Program-made: the position numbers and the translations under genes
From: Anaerostipes sp.
Lineage (GTDB): Bacteria; Bacillota; Clostridia; Lachnospirales; Lachnospiraceae
Assembly (NCBI GenBank): GCA_028697725.1
Contig: JAQVEG010000014.1
Span: 1-49,025 of the forward strand
Length of the DNA stretch: 49,025 bases
Reading direction: 5' to 3'
Part shown: piece by piece, positions 35,173-43,863 of the stretch
How positions within the stretch are numbered: position 1 is the first letter of the stretch
Layout of the letters: every line of letters begins with the position of its first letter
The notes under the pieces: generated by a model
The model's input: only the letters and a program-made list of their open reading frames with translations
Told to the model about the DNA's origin: nothing
Databases searched by the model: none

Positions 35173-35201
35173 ATTCTATAATAATATGTGAGAAAAAACA
35201 A
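35173..35201 (-). promoter_or_regulatory. Putative promoter of the nucleotidyltransferase gene
   Basis: On the minus strand: TTGTTT, 17 bases, TAGAAT. Its -35 lies 10 bases from the -35 of the nadC promoter, back to back. Confidence 0.5.
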
Positions 35202-35210
35202 TATAGAGAC

Positions 35211-35239
35211 TTGGAGAAATGAGCAAAAAGTGATATACT
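35211..35239 (+). promoter_or_regulatory. Putative promoter of nadC
   Basis: TTGGAG, 17 bases, TATACT, 44 bases before the nadC start. Confidence 0.5.
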
Positions 35240-35283
35240 TACCAATAACTTAAGCTGTTTTGTAAAGGAGGATTCAAAAGATT

Positions 35284-36138
35284 ATGATAAATCGTGTTAA
35301 TATGGCAATTAATATTGACGAGTATATTATTAATGCCCTAAAAGAAGATATTACAAGTGAGGATGTTAGTACCAATGCAGTGATGCCAGTTGCCCAGGAT
35401 GGAATGGTAGAATTAATTTGCAAAGAAGATGGAATTGTCGCAGGACTTGAAGTGTTTGAGCGAGTGTTTACCTTGTTGGATGGGAAGACGGTATTTGAAA
35501 CTGATTTACAAGATGGAGATTTTGTAAAGAAGGGGCAGAAGATGGGAACTGTAAAGGGAGATATTCGTGTCTTGCTTTCTGGAGAAAGAGTAGCACTTAA
35601 TTATCTTCAAAGAATGAGTGGAATTGCTACTTATACAAAGTCTTTAGTAGATGAACTTGAGGGTTCAAATACAAAACTTTTAGATACAAGAAAAACTACA
35701 CCTAATATGAGAGTGTTTGAAAAGTATGCCGTCAAAGTTGGTGGGGGCAATAATCATAGATACAATCTTTCAGATGGTGTGATGTTAAAGGACAATCATA
35801 TTGGAGCAGCAGGAAGTGTTACTAAGGCAGTTGAGATGGCAAGGGATTATGCTCCATTTGTTCGTAAGATAGAAGTGGAAACTGAGAACCTTGATATGGT
35901 AAGAGAAGCACTGGAAGCTGGAGCTGATATTATTATGTTGGACAATATGGATAATGACACCATGAAAAAAGCAGTTGAAATTGTAGGGAAAAAAGCACAG
36001 ACAGAGTGTTCTGGGAATGTTACAAAAGAGCGTTTACAGGAGATTAAGAAAATTGGAGTAGACTTTGTTTCTTGTGGAGCGTTGACACATTCAGCACCTA
36101 TTATGGATATTTCATTGAAGAACTTGCACGCAGTATAA
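35284..36138 (+). CDS. nadC: Nicotinate-nucleotide pyrophosphorylase (quinolinate phosphoribosyltransferase)
   Basis: Converts quinolinate and PRPP to nicotinate mononucleotide and CO2 in NAD synthesis; 284 aa, standard length. Motifs include EDITSEDVST near the start, GERVALNYLQRMSGIAT, the substrate-binding LDTRKTTPNMR, KVGGGNNHRYNLSDGVMLKDNH and EVETENLDM, with the final barrel strand GVDFVSCGALTHS. AAAGGAGG precedes ATG 35284. nadA and nadB, which usually sit in the same operon and make quinolinate, are not in the window, so quinolinate synthesis cannot be judged. A strong bidirectional terminator follows. Confidence 0.97.
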   Translation: MINRVNMAINIDEYIINALKEDITSEDVSTNAVMPVAQDGMVELICKEDGIVAGLEVFERVFTLLDGKTVFETDLQDGDFVKKGQKMGTVKGDIRVLLSGERVALNYLQRMSGIATYTKSLVDELEGSNTKLLDTRKTTPNMRVFEKYAVKVGGGNNHRYNLSDGVMLKDNHIGAAGSVTKAVEMARDYAPFVRKIEVETENLDMVREALEAGADIIMLDNMDNDTMKKAVEIVGKKAQTECSGNVTKERLQEIKKIGVDFVSCGALTHSAPIMDISLKNLHAV

Positions 36139-36162
36139 AGTTCTGACTCATAATTTATATAA

Positions 36163-36203
36163 AAAATGGAACGAAGACGTAAATCTTCGTTCCATTTTCT
36201 TTT
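36163..36203. terminator. Bidirectional intrinsic terminator
   Basis: Perfect 15-bp stem AAAATGGAACGAAGA/TCTTCGTTCCATTTT with a 6-base loop, with T-rich flank on the right and A-run on the left. It serves nadC and the converging NSS transporter gene. Confidence 0.92.
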
Positions 36204-37560
36204 ATACTGTAATAATCTTTAATCCCTGAAGGACTGAAAATACTAAAATTGCAACAATACAAATTGGAGCAATATACTTGATAACGATAATGTATAGTCC
36301 TTTTCGTCTGAATTTACCTGAACTTTCAACTTCATCAATAATCTCTTTTGGCTTTAAAATATATGCCGCAAAGATACAAGTTAAGAATGCAACGATTGGC
36401 ATTAGTATACTGTTACTAACAAAATCAAAGAAATCTAAGAATGCAAATCCAAGTGGTTTGATAGATGCCCATATACCATATCCTAAAGAAGAAGGTACAG
36501 CCATAGCCATAGCAATAACAAAGAAAATAATACATGCTTTGATTCTGCTAATGTGGAACTTATCAATCACAAGGGATACTAATGTCTCTAGTAACGAAAT
36601 TGCTGAAGTCAATGCAGCAAAGAATACTAAGACAAAGAAAACAGCTCCAATAATATGTCCCATTGCCATACTGTTAAATACCTTTGGTAACATAACAAAC
36701 ATAAGAGACGCACCAGACGCAAGCATATTCTTATCTCCACCAGAGTAAATAAATACAGCTGGAACAATCATAAGTCCTGATAAAAATGCGATTCCAGTAT
36801 CAAATAATTCGACCTGAGTTACAGACTGCTCTAAATCTGCATCCTTTGGCATATAAGATCCAAAGGTAATCATAATTCCCATAGCCAATGACATAGAGTA
36901 GAACAACTGCCCAAGGGCTGCTAAAAATGTCATAGGTTTTATCTGGCTTAAATCTGGTTTTAAGTAATAAATCACACCGTCAATGGCACCTTTTCTTGTA
37001 ATACAGTAAAGAGATATACCTACAAGTAATACAACAAGAACAGGCATAAGGAAGGTACTAACTCGTTCGATTCCACCTTCTACACCACAGGCAACTACTA
37101 CAGTTACAATAAGTGTAAAGATTGCCAGCCAAATCAATGGTTCATTTACCTGACTGATAAAAGAGCCAAAAAATGAGTCGTTGGCAGCAGATTTAATATT
37201 TCCCTGAACAGAAACTGCCAGGTACTTTGTTACCCATCCACCGATAACACAGTAGTATGGATAAATAATAAATGGAACAAGAGATGCAAGAAATCCAATA
37301 AAAGAATACTTTTTATTAAAATGTCTAAATGCTCCAAATACGCTGGTTCCACTTCGGCGTCCAATACAAATCTCAGTGAGAGTAAGTGTGAATCCAAATG
37401 TAACTGCAAGTATTAAATAAGTAAGCAGGAAAGTTCCTCCACCGTACTTTGCAGCTAAGTATGGGAATCTCCATATATTTCCTAATCCTACGGCTGACCC
37501 AGCAGTTGCCAATACAAAGCCTAATCTGCTGGAAAAGCCACCTCTCTTTTTTGATGACAT
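36202..37560 (-). CDS. Neurotransmitter:sodium symporter (NSS) family transporter
   Basis: Sodium-coupled uptake transporter of the LeuT fold, 452 aa with about 11-12 membrane helices. The first helix carries the signature SRLGFVLATAGSAVGLGNIW followed by RFPYLAAKYGGG, with the unwound sodium and substrate site, and helix 6 region FYSMSLAMGIMITFGSYM is also typical. Bacterial members such as TnaT and MhsT carry amino acids, often tryptophan or other hydrophobic ones; the substrate here is not known. AGGAGGATTTATTTT precedes the ATG. It is a single gene behind its own promoter, although it follows thiC on the same strand; no functional link to thiamine is evident. Confidence 0.93.
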   Translation of the reverse strand: MSSKKRGGFSSRLGFVLATAGSAVGLGNIWRFPYLAAKYGGGTFLLTYLILAVTFGFTLTLTEICIGRRSGTSVFGAFRHFNKKYSFIGFLASLVPFIIYPYYCVIGGWVTKYLAVSVQGNIKSAANDSFFGSFISQVNEPLIWLAIFTLIVTVVVACGVEGGIERVSTFLMPVLVVLLVGISLYCITRKGAIDGVIYYLKPDLSQIKPMTFLAALGQLFYSMSLAMGIMITFGSYMPKDADLEQSVTQVELFDTGIAFLSGLMIVPAVFIYSGGDKNMLASGASLMFVMLPKVFNSMAMGHIIGAVFFVLVFFAALTSAISLLETLVSLVIDKFHISRIKACIIFFVIAMAMAVPSSLGYGIWASIKPLGFAFLDFFDFVSNSILMPIVAFLTCIFAAYILKPKEIIDEVESSGKFRRKGLYIIVIKYIAPICIVAILVFSVLQGLKIITV

Positions 37561-37582
37561 AAAATAAATCCTCCTAATTATA

Positions 37583-37611
37583 ATTATATGATTCTAAATA
37601 TGAGATAGAAA
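37583..37611 (-). promoter_or_regulatory. Putative promoter of the NSS transporter gene
   Basis: On the minus strand: TTTCTA, 17 bases, perfect TATAAT, 23 bases before the start codon and directly followed by AGGAGG. Confidence 0.5.
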
Positions 37612-37641
37612 CCATATAGTTTAGAGGGTATCTATCTTCAA

Positions 37642-38943
37642 TTATATAACATCAACATCTTCGCCAGCTAATACGGCGTTCATGTTTCGAACAGAACACA
37701 TCTTGCCACACATAGTACAAGTGTCTTCGCGTTCTGGTTTTGATTCTGCACGATATCTGCGGGCTTTTTCTGGATCAAGAGCTAAATCAAACTGTGCTTC
37801 CCAATCAAGCTTTTGTCTTGCAGCAGCCATCTGGTTGTCCCAGTCCATAGCACCTGGAATTCCTTTTGCAATATCAGCAGCGTGAGCTGCAATCTTAGAA
37901 GCCATAATGCCTTCTCGTACATCATCTAAATTTGGTAATCTCAAGTGTTCTGCCGGAGTAACATAGCATAAAAAGCTTGCTCCGCTTGCAGCGGCAATGG
38001 CTCCACCAATGGCAGATGTAATATGGTCATATCCTGGGGCAATATCAGTAACCAATGGTCCTAATACATAAAACGGAGCACCTTTGCATATGGTTTGTTG
38101 AATCTTCATATTTGCTTGAATTTGATCCATTGGCATATGCCCTGGACCTTCAATCATAACTTGAACATCCTTCTCCCATGCTCTTGCAGTTAATTCTCCA
38201 AGAGTTACAAGTTCTTCAATTTGGGAAATATCGCTGGCGTCACGTAAACATCCAGGACGGCAGGCATCTCCTAAGCTAAGGGTAACGTCGTATTCACTGC
38301 AAATATCAAGAATCTCATCATAATATTCAAAAAATGGATTCTCATTTCCCGTTGCTTCCATCCATGCGAAAATTAGAGAACCGCCGCGAGAAACAATGTT
38401 CATCTGTCTGGACATTGCTTTAAATCGATCTGCTGTGTTACGATTGATTCCACAATGAATCGTCATAAAGTCCACACCGTCTACAGCATGCATTCTAAAT
38501 ACATCAATCCATTCTCTTGAAGTAATATCCTTTAGTGCTTTGTTATAATAAACAATGGCATCATAGATTGGAACCGTACCAAGTATAGCAGGACATTCTG
38601 CGACTAATTTCTTTCGGAATGTGTGAGTATCACCAAAAGATGATAAATCCATAATTGCTTCTGCACCTAAAGAAACGGCATTGTTTACTTTCTCCATCTC
38701 AACATCAAGATCAAGACAGTCTCTTGATGTTCCAAGATTTACATTAATCTTGGTTTTTAAAGAATTACCAATTCCAAAGGGTTTTAAACAAGTATGATTC
38801 TTGTTGGCAGGAATGACAATAGTCCCTTCTGCAACTTCAGACATCAATTCCTTAATATCAATTCCTTCATATTCTGCTACAATCTCCATCTCTTTGGTTG
38901 CAATGCCAGCTCTTGCGGCATTCATCTGTGTTGTATATGTCAT
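37642..38943 (-). CDS. thiC: Phosphomethylpyrimidine synthase ThiC
   Basis: Radical SAM enzyme that rearranges aminoimidazole ribotide to hydroxymethylpyrimidine phosphate, the pyrimidine half of thiamine; 433 aa, the short ThiC form common in anaerobes. The C-terminal [14 protein letters not shown] (near residue 410) holds the three cysteines that ligate the 4Fe-4S cluster in Thi[35 protein letters not shown] and [13 protein letters not shown] are further hallmarks. AGGAGGTCATT precedes ATG 38943. It is controlled by a TPP riboswitch in its leader. No other thiamine gene is adjacent, so thiazole synthesis and coupling must be elsewhere or absent. Confidence 0.98.
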   Translation of the reverse strand: MTYTTQMNAARAGIATKEMEIVAEYEGIDIKELMSEVAEGTIVIPANKNHTCLKPFGIGNSLKTKINVNLGTSRDCLDLDVEMEKVNNAVSLGAEAIMDLSSFGDTHTFRKKLVAECPAILGTVPIYDAIVYYNKALKDITSREWIDVFRMHAVDGVDFMTIHCGINRNTADRFKAMSRQMNIVSRGGSLIFAWMEATGNENPFFEYYDEILDICSEYDVTLSLGDACRPGCLRDASDISQIEELVTLGELTARAWEKDVQVMIEGPGHMPMDQIQANMKIQQTICKGAPFYVLGPLVTDIAPGYDHITSAIGGAIAAASGASFLCYVTPAEHLRLPNLDDVREGIMASKIAAHAADIAKGIPGAMDWDNQMAAARQKLDWEAQFDLALDPEKARRYRAESKPEREDTCTMCGKMCSVRNMNAVLAGEDVDVI

Positions 38944-38983
38944 AATGACCTCCTAAAAAAGTGGAGAGCTTTTCGATTCAAAT

Positions 38984-39018
38984 AAAAAAAGACCTACTAT
39001 GATGCATAAAAGTAAGTC
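38984..39018 (-). terminator. Riboswitch-controlled terminator in the thiC leader
   Basis: On the minus strand GACTTACT/AGTAGGTC (one G-U pair) with a 12-base loop, then seven T, between the riboswitch and the thiC start. A separate AGGTGTT/AACACCT hairpin (39021-39040) stands between aptamer and terminator. GATGC at the aptamer 3' edge (39048-39052) can pair with GCATC in the terminator loop. Confidence 0.75.
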
Positions 39019-39050
39019 AAAGGTGTTGGTAAACACCTATCATTCTAGCA

Positions 39051-39138
39051 TCTAAATCCCTACGATGGCATTATCCACATCAGGTACGATGGTCGAAGAG
39101 TTAATCTTCCTCTCAGCCGTTAAAAGCTCCCATTTCAG
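39051..39138 (-). promoter_or_regulatory. TPP (THI-box) riboswitch of thiC
   Basis: Read on the minus strand, the conserved pieces come in order: GGGAGC, CGGCTGAGAGGAAG, GACCATCGTACCTGATG, GGATAATGCCATCGTAGGGA. CTGAGA, ACCTGAT and GGATAATGCCA are the pyrimidine- and pyrophosphate-sensing cores of the TPP aptamer. A short AAAT/ATTT closing helix is visible. Binding of thiamine pyrophosphate should favour the downstream terminator and shut thiC off. Confidence 0.96.
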
Positions 39139-39148
39139 TTACTAAAAC

Positions 39149-39177
39149 ATTGTATCATCATCCCTAGAAGTTAGCAA
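39149..39177 (-). promoter_or_regulatory. Promoter of the thiC leader
   Basis: On the minus strand: TTGCTA, 17 bases, TACAAT, ending about 10 bases before the riboswitch. Confidence 0.55.
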
Positions 39178-39184
39178 GTAAATC

Positions 39185-40009
39185 CTACAGAACGAAGGTT
39201 TCAATTGCATAAGCGACACCATCTTCGTCATTTGTTTTTGTGACAGCATCACAAATGGACTTAATATCGTCAGGGGCATTCCCCATGGCAACAGAGAATC
39301 CAGCAGCTTTCATCATATCCACATCATTATAGCTGTCCCCAATTACCATGGTCTGGTTATGGTCAATTCCAAGAATATCAGCTAAAGCAAGGACTCCAAC
39401 TCCTTTATTTGTAGTAGCAGCATTTACTTCAAGATTATTAGAAATAGCAGTAGTTACAGCGATTCCAGAAGTAGCCTCCAAAGTTTTACGGATATGGCTG
39501 TGCAGCTCCATATCTTGAAACAGCATATGGTATTTCTCTACATTAAGCTTATGATCAAGTATGTATTGAGGAAGATCTTCGATAGGATTTCTAGTTGCAT
39601 GAAAATATGGAAGATGAAAATCATCTACATACTGCCCCATGATTGAGTACAAAGAAGCATCAATGTAGCAAGTACCATTTTGGTAGATATCAACCAAAGT
39701 ATCTTGTGATTGAAGATAGGATAGGATTTTTGAAGCTTCCTCGTATGGAATCAAATCACTAAACACAGGTTTTTTTGTTTGAAGATCAACAACAGAGGCA
39801 CCGTTAGAAGTTAAAGCATATCGAACTCCTGGTATTTCAAGAAAAGCATCTGGTAGTCCTTCTACTTGTCTTCCTGTTGCAGGAAGCACATGGATTCCCT
39901 GTCTGATTGCTGTTTCTATAACACTTTTTGTTTTTGAGGTAATTGTTTTTTCAGTTGTAAATGTAGTACCATCCAGGTCCAATGCAATTAATTTTATATT
40001 TTGTTTCAT
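39185..40009 (-). CDS. Cof-type HAD-IIB family phosphatase
   Basis: Haloacid dehalogenase-superfamily hydrolase of 274 aa. Motif I is LIALDLDGTTFT (nucleophile and acid Asp near residues 10 and 12), motif II lies in LPATGRQ, and motifs III/IV are NKGVGVLALADIL and VIGDSYNDVDMMKAAG. An inserted C2-type cap (about 85-190) marks subclass IIB, whose members dephosphorylate sugar phosphates, flavin or pyridoxal phosphates. The substrate cannot be told. I start it at ATG 40009, which has AGGAG close upstream on the minus strand; the ORF is open 30 bases further but without a ribosome site. An extended -10 TGGTATACT lies about 60 bases upstream on its strand. Confidence 0.9.
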   Translation of the reverse strand: MKQNIKLIALDLDGTTFTTEKTITSKTKSVIETAIRQGIHVLPATGRQVEGLPDAFLEIPGVRYALTSNGASVVDLQTKKPVFSDLIPYEEASKILSYLQSQDTLVDIYQNGTCYIDASLYSIMGQYVDDFHLPYFHATRNPIEDLPQYILDHKLNVEKYHMLFQDMELHSHIRKTLEATSGIAVTTAISNNLEVNAATTNKGVGVLALADILGIDHNQTMVIGDSYNDVDMMKAAGFSVAMGNAPDDIKSICDAVTKTNDEDGVAYAIETFVL

Positions 40010-40128
40010 AGTATCTCCTAAACTTAATAAAAAAGTCATAATTTATAAACAAATATAGTATACCATATATAGTGATTTACATGATATAATTTAATGTAAT
40101 ATGGTACAATATAATTAGGAGGAAAGAA

Positions 40129-40962
40129 ATGACAAGTTTGATACTAGAAGGAGGCACATTTCGTCCTATATTCAGTGCAGGAGTAATGGATGCCTTGTTA
40201 GATGAAGATATAATGTTTCCCTATGTGATTGGAGTGTCAGCAGGAATTTGTGATGGATTTTCGTATGTGTCAAAACAAAGAGAGAGAAACCTTAGAATTT
40301 TAATGAATCACAGGAATGATAAGAGATATTTAGGAAAAGAGAATCTAAAAAAAGATAAAAGTATTTTTGGATTAGACTTTGTATATAATATAATTCCCAA
40401 TAAGCTGTATCCATTTGACTGGGATACATTTCGCCAATACCAGGGGAAGATTTTAGTTGGCGTCACCAATGCCGTGACAGGCGAAGTTGAATATAAAGAT
40501 GGAAAAGAATTAGATTCCATGTGTACCATGCTTCGTGCAACCTGTGCGATTCCATTTGTCTTTCCGGGAATCCATATGGATGGACAGGTGTATTATGACG
40601 GAGGAATTGGAGATCCTATTCCTATCCAAAAGGCAATCAAGGATGGGAATGATAAGCATTTGATTGTATTAACAAGACCAAAAGAATATAGAAAGACATT
40701 GTCTAGAAGCCACAAGATTACGGCAAAGTTATTGGGAAGAAAGTATCCGAAGCTTCCAAAACTACTGTTACACAGACATATTAAGTACAATAAAACGGTA
40801 AGATACTGCGAAAAACTTGAAAAAGAAGGAAAAGCAATTATTTTAAGACCGGACCATAATATTGATAGTTTCGAGAAAGATATTGATGTATTAAAAGAAA
40901 CTTACGATATGGGGTACAATTTAGCAATGAAAAATATCGAACAAATCCGTAAAATGTGTTAG
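40129..40962 (+). CDS. Patatin-like phospholipase
   Basis: Cytosolic patatin-fold lipid acyl hydrolase of 277 aa. The oxyanion-hole stretch LEGGTFRPIFSAGVMDALL opens the protein, the nucleophile elbow is GVSAG (Ser near residue 36) and the second half of the Ser-Asp dyad is in YYDGGIGDPIP (near 162). The oxyanion loop reads GGTFRP rather than the usual GGGxRG, but Gly-Gly and Arg are kept. There is no signal peptide. Likely substrates are phospholipids or lysophospholipids. AGGAGG precedes ATG 40129. It heads a plus-strand row with an unknown protein and a two-component system (gaps of 32 and 12 bases), probably one operon. Confidence 0.9.
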   Translation: MTSLILEGGTFRPIFSAGVMDALLDEDIMFPYVIGVSAGICDGFSYVSKQRERNLRILMNHRNDKRYLGKENLKKDKSIFGLDFVYNIIPNKLYPFDWDTFRQYQGKILVGVTNAVTGEVEYKDGKELDSMCTMLRATCAIPFVFPGIHMDGQVYYDGGIGDPIPIQKAIKDGNDKHLIVLTRPKEYRKTLSRSHKITAKLLGRKYPKLPKLLLHRHIKYNKTVRYCEKLEKEGKAIILRPDHNIDSFEKDIDVLKETYDMGYNLAMKNIEQIRKMC

Positions 40963-40994
40963 AATAGAATTGGAAAAGAAAGGGAGGCAATGTT

Positions 40995-42020
40995 ATGATA
41001 GAGATTATTCCTTCAGAATATACCTATATAGAAGAACTACAGCAAAATGACTGGAATCAATTAATCGTAGTTTGTGAACGCCTTTCTTTGAAATGTGGGA
41101 TTGACATAACGAAGGAAGAGATGTCAGAAGAGATTTATCATGCAATTAGTGATAATCCTATGTTGGTCGTGAAGATGATACCAAGAGAGACAGTGGAGTT
41201 TTTATTTGAACTGTGGGATATGAAGGAACCTCCTTTGCTCCTAGACCCTTATCGGGTACAACTGTATCAGTTGACGTTTCTTGGATTTGCAAGATTGATA
41301 GATACAAAGACTATTTCAGTTAATATGGAAGTAAAAGATATGCTTTTCTTCTATTTAAAGAGCCATAGGATTTCATGGATTATGGAACAATATTCTCAGT
41401 GGGAACAAGTGATATTTGGGATGTTATTTTATTACGGAATTATTGATCTTACTTATTTTTATGAAGTGTTTTGTATGATTATGGATCAAGAACCAGAGTA
41501 TGAGGAGTTTATTGAATTCATTAAAGTTAGAATTGTATTCTGGGGCAATACTGCACTTCTTCAAAATGAAGGAACTAAGAAGTTATATTTATCAAGCAAA
41601 GAGGTTGTAGATCGAAATCAAGTATTTCAAGATTGGAATGAGAATTCTGATATTGGGTTTCATATTTTTGACCGGGAAGAGTATCTTGCCATGGCAAGAG
41701 GCAATGGAGTCAGTGTGTGGGATGGAATACAAGAACTTTTTCAGTTTGCATTGGACGAAGTGAAAGATGATAAGTATGAATGCATGATTTTGGTAAAGTC
41801 AATCATTGTTATGATTCAAAACAATTCAAGTTATTTAGATGTTGTAATGAAAAGTTCTTCTATTGTAGAAAAAAACCAAGAAAAAGAAGAAGAGCTGTGC
41901 AGAATATTAAAGCGTCTGTTTTATTCCACGCCTTTATATGGGGCAAAGGGGTATTCCAGACAGGAATTAGCAGAAGAGAGACAAGAACCTTTTCATATTA
42001 TTGATGGCGGAAAATCTTAA
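40995..42020 (+). CDS. Unrecognised 341-aa protein in a patatin/two-component cluster
   Basis: I do not recognise a family. The protein is acidic, soluble (no signal peptide or membrane helix) and rich in Leu, Ile, Glu, Tyr and Phe, with amphipathic helix patterns throughout such as ISWIMEQYSQWEQVIFGMLF, which suggest an all-helical repeat-like fold. There are no conserved Cys/His clusters or nucleotide-binding loops. It starts at ATG 40995 with AAAGGGAGG upstream, 32 bases after the patatin gene, and ends 12 bases before the VanR-like gene. The tight spacing suggests co-expression and perhaps a helper or target role for either neighbour; that is inference only. Confidence 0.8.
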   Translation: MIEIIPSEYTYIEELQQNDWNQLIVVCERLSLKCGIDITKEEMSEEIYHAISDNPMLVVKMIPRETVEFLFELWDMKEPPLLLDPYRVQLYQLTFLGFARLIDTKTISVNMEVKDMLFFYLKSHRISWIMEQYSQWEQVIFGMLFYYGIIDLTYFYEVFCMIMDQEPEYEEFIEFIKVRIVFWGNTALLQNEGTKKLYLSSKEVVDRNQVFQDWNENSDIGFHIFDREEYLAMARGNGVSVWDGIQELFQFALDEVKDDKYECMILVKSIIVMIQNNSSYLDVVMKSSSIVEKNQEKEEELCRILKRLFYSTPLYGAKGYSRQELAEERQEPFHIIDGGKS

Positions 42021-42032
42021 ATAGGAGGACTT

Positions 42033-42734
42033 ATGAAACAAGAGAATGTGTTGGTAGTAGATGATGAAAAAGAAATCGCAGATTTTATTGAGTTATATTT
42101 AAAAAATGAGAATTATAATGTATTTAAGTTTTACAATGGACAAGATGCGATTCAATGTGTCAAGGAAGAAGAATTAGAACTTGCAATTTTGGATGTAATG
42201 TTGCCAGATATTGATGGATTTTCAGTGCTAAAAGAGATTAGAAAAGAGCATAATTTTCCGGTGATTATGCTGACAGCAAAGACAGACTCTATGGATAAGA
42301 TCAATGGACTTACCTTAGGTGCTGATGATTATATTGAAAAACCATTTGAACCACTTGAACTTATGGCAAGGGTAAAGGCACAGCTCCGAAGATTTACAAG
42401 ATACAATGACGGAAAACAAAAGGATACAGAGGATGTTCTTGAATTTGCAGGGTTAATGCTGGATAAGAATTCTCATCAGTGTGTGTTTGGAGATCAGGAG
42501 ATTGCATTGACACCGTTGGAATTTTCGATTTTATGGATTTTAATTCAGAATAAAGGAAAAGTCATTAGCTCGGAAAATTTATTCGAGGAAGTATGGCAGG
42601 AAAAGTATTTTAAGAACAATAACAACACCGTTATGGTTCATATTCGGCATTTAAGAGAAAAACTTCAGACAGCAATGGGACCAAAAGAAGTGATTAAGAC
42701 TGTATGGGGAGTTGGATATAAAGTTGAGGAGTAA
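42033..42734 (+). CDS. OmpR-family response regulator (VanR-like)
   Basis: DNA-binding response regulator of 233 aa. The receiver domain has VLVVDDEKE (acidic pair), phospho-Asp in LAILDVMLPDIDG (near residue 54) and Lys in EKPFEPLELM. The C-terminal winged helix (about 135-230) shows IALTPLEFSILWILIQNKGK and NTVMVHIRHLREKL, ending in IKTVWGVGYK. It closely resembles VanR-type regulators, but no vanHAX or other resistance genes are present, so the target is unknown. AGGAGG precedes ATG 42033. Its end overlaps the kinase gene by 23 bases. Confidence 0.95.
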   Translation: MKQENVLVVDDEKEIADFIELYLKNENYNVFKFYNGQDAIQCVKEEELELAILDVMLPDIDGFSVLKEIRKEHNFPVIMLTAKTDSMDKINGLTLGADDYIEKPFEPLELMARVKAQLRRFTRYNDGKQKDTEDVLEFAGLMLDKNSHQCVFGDQEIALTPLEFSILWILIQNKGKVISSENLFEEVWQEKYFKNNNNTVMVHIRHLREKLQTAMGPKEVIKTVWGVGYKVEE

Positions 42735-43863
42735 ATATAGAAAACTTAAGATTAAGATTATGATTCAAACTTTGGGAATTGGTCTTCTCATTGGTGCGTT
42801 TACTTATGCTTTTGTATTTATTTTTCTTGATAGTATGCTTCATGATACTTTTGCAAGAGGAATGGTTGATTTTTTTGAACATTTTGGATTTAATAATGAT
42901 GACGCAATTTTGATTTATCGAAAAATCTTTACATATAACAAAACAATTATAGTTATGAGTGGTTCTTTTGTTATGCTGTTGTTTAGTTTTTATCTTGGAA
43001 TGTCTAGATTCACAACTTATTTACGACAAATCGAATCAGGGGTGCAGTTGGTTTTAGATGAGTCCATGGACACAATAAAACTGTCTCCAGAATTGAATCC
43101 GTTAGAAGATAAGATGAATGAGATCAAAGGAACGTTGATGGAACAAAGGCGTCAGACGGCGGAAAGTGAACAAAGAAAGAATGATTTAATTGTTTATTTG
43201 GCTCACGATCTAAAGACACCATTGACTTCGGTGATTGCATATTTATCTCTTCTTGATGAAGCTCCGGATATGCCAGAGGAACAAAGAGCAAAGTATATTG
43301 GAATTTCCGTTGAAAAGGCAAAGCGTCTGGGGAAGTTAATCAATGAATTTTTTGAGATAACAAGATACAATTTGCAGGACATTAAATTAGATGAAAAGGA
43401 TTTTTATTTATATGTATTATTAGAACAGGTGATAGATTCCTTTACACCAGTGTTTCAGACTAAAGGCTTGGACTACAAGGTGGATGTAGATGATGAAGTT
43501 TTTATTTCAGGAGACACGGATCGACTAGCAAGGGTTTTTGAGAATCTTCTTCGGAATGCTGTATCTTATTGTTATCCCAATACAACTATTTATGTTACAG
43601 CAAAAAAAGCAGGTAACATGGTAGAAATCCGAATTAAGAATCAGGGAAAAGAGATTCCAGATTATAAAATAAATAAAATATTTGAGAAGTTTTATCGTTT
43701 AGATGAGGCTAGATCTACAGAAACAGGTGGAGCAGGACTAGGTCTTGCTGTTTCCAAAGAGATTATTGAACTTCATAAAGGGACAATTAGGGCCGAGAGT
43801 AATGCTGAGTTTACACAATTTATTATAACTTTACCAATTAAAAAAGAAGGAGAAGAAGGATGA
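42712..43863 (+). CDS. Sensor histidine kinase (VanS-like)
   Basis: Membrane kinase of up to 383 aa. Two helices (about 18-43 and 81-104) flank a short extracytoplasmic loop of some 40 residues, then come the H-box LIVYLAHDLKTPLTSVIAYL (His near residue 165) and an HATPase domain with NLLRNAVSY and GGAGLGLAVSKEI. Partner of the preceding VanR-like regulator. The start is uncertain: no ATG lies near; TTG at 42712 has its GGGGAG site directly abutting it, whereas TTG at 42724, 12 bases behind that site, is better placed. Either start is inside the regulator gene, so translation is coupled. It overlaps the next gene by four bases (ATGA). Confidence 0.93.
   Translation: MDIKLRSKYRKLKIKIMIQTLGIGLLIGAFTYAFVFIFLDSMLHDTFARGMVDFFEHFGFNNDDAILIYRKIFTYNKTIIVMSGSFVMLLFSFYLGMSRFTTYLRQIESGVQLVLDESMDTIKLSPELNPLEDKMNEIKGTLMEQRRQTAESEQRKNDLIVYLAHDLKTPLTSVIAYLSLLDEAPDMPEEQRAKYIGISVEKAKRLGKLINEFFEITRYNLQDIKLDEKDFYLYVLLEQVIDSFTPVFQTKGLDYKVDVDDEVFISGDTDRLARVFENLLRNAVSYCYPNTTIYVTAKKAGNMVEIRIKNQGKEIPDYKINKIFEKFYRLDEARSTETGGAGLGLAVSKEIIELHKGTIRAESNAEFTQFIITLPIKKEGEEG

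Noticed and set aside
42033..43863. Vancomycin-resistance cluster
   Set aside because: The two-component pair resembles VanRS, but no vanH, vanA/B-type ligase or vanX gene is in the window; such pairs are common in Clostridia without resistance.
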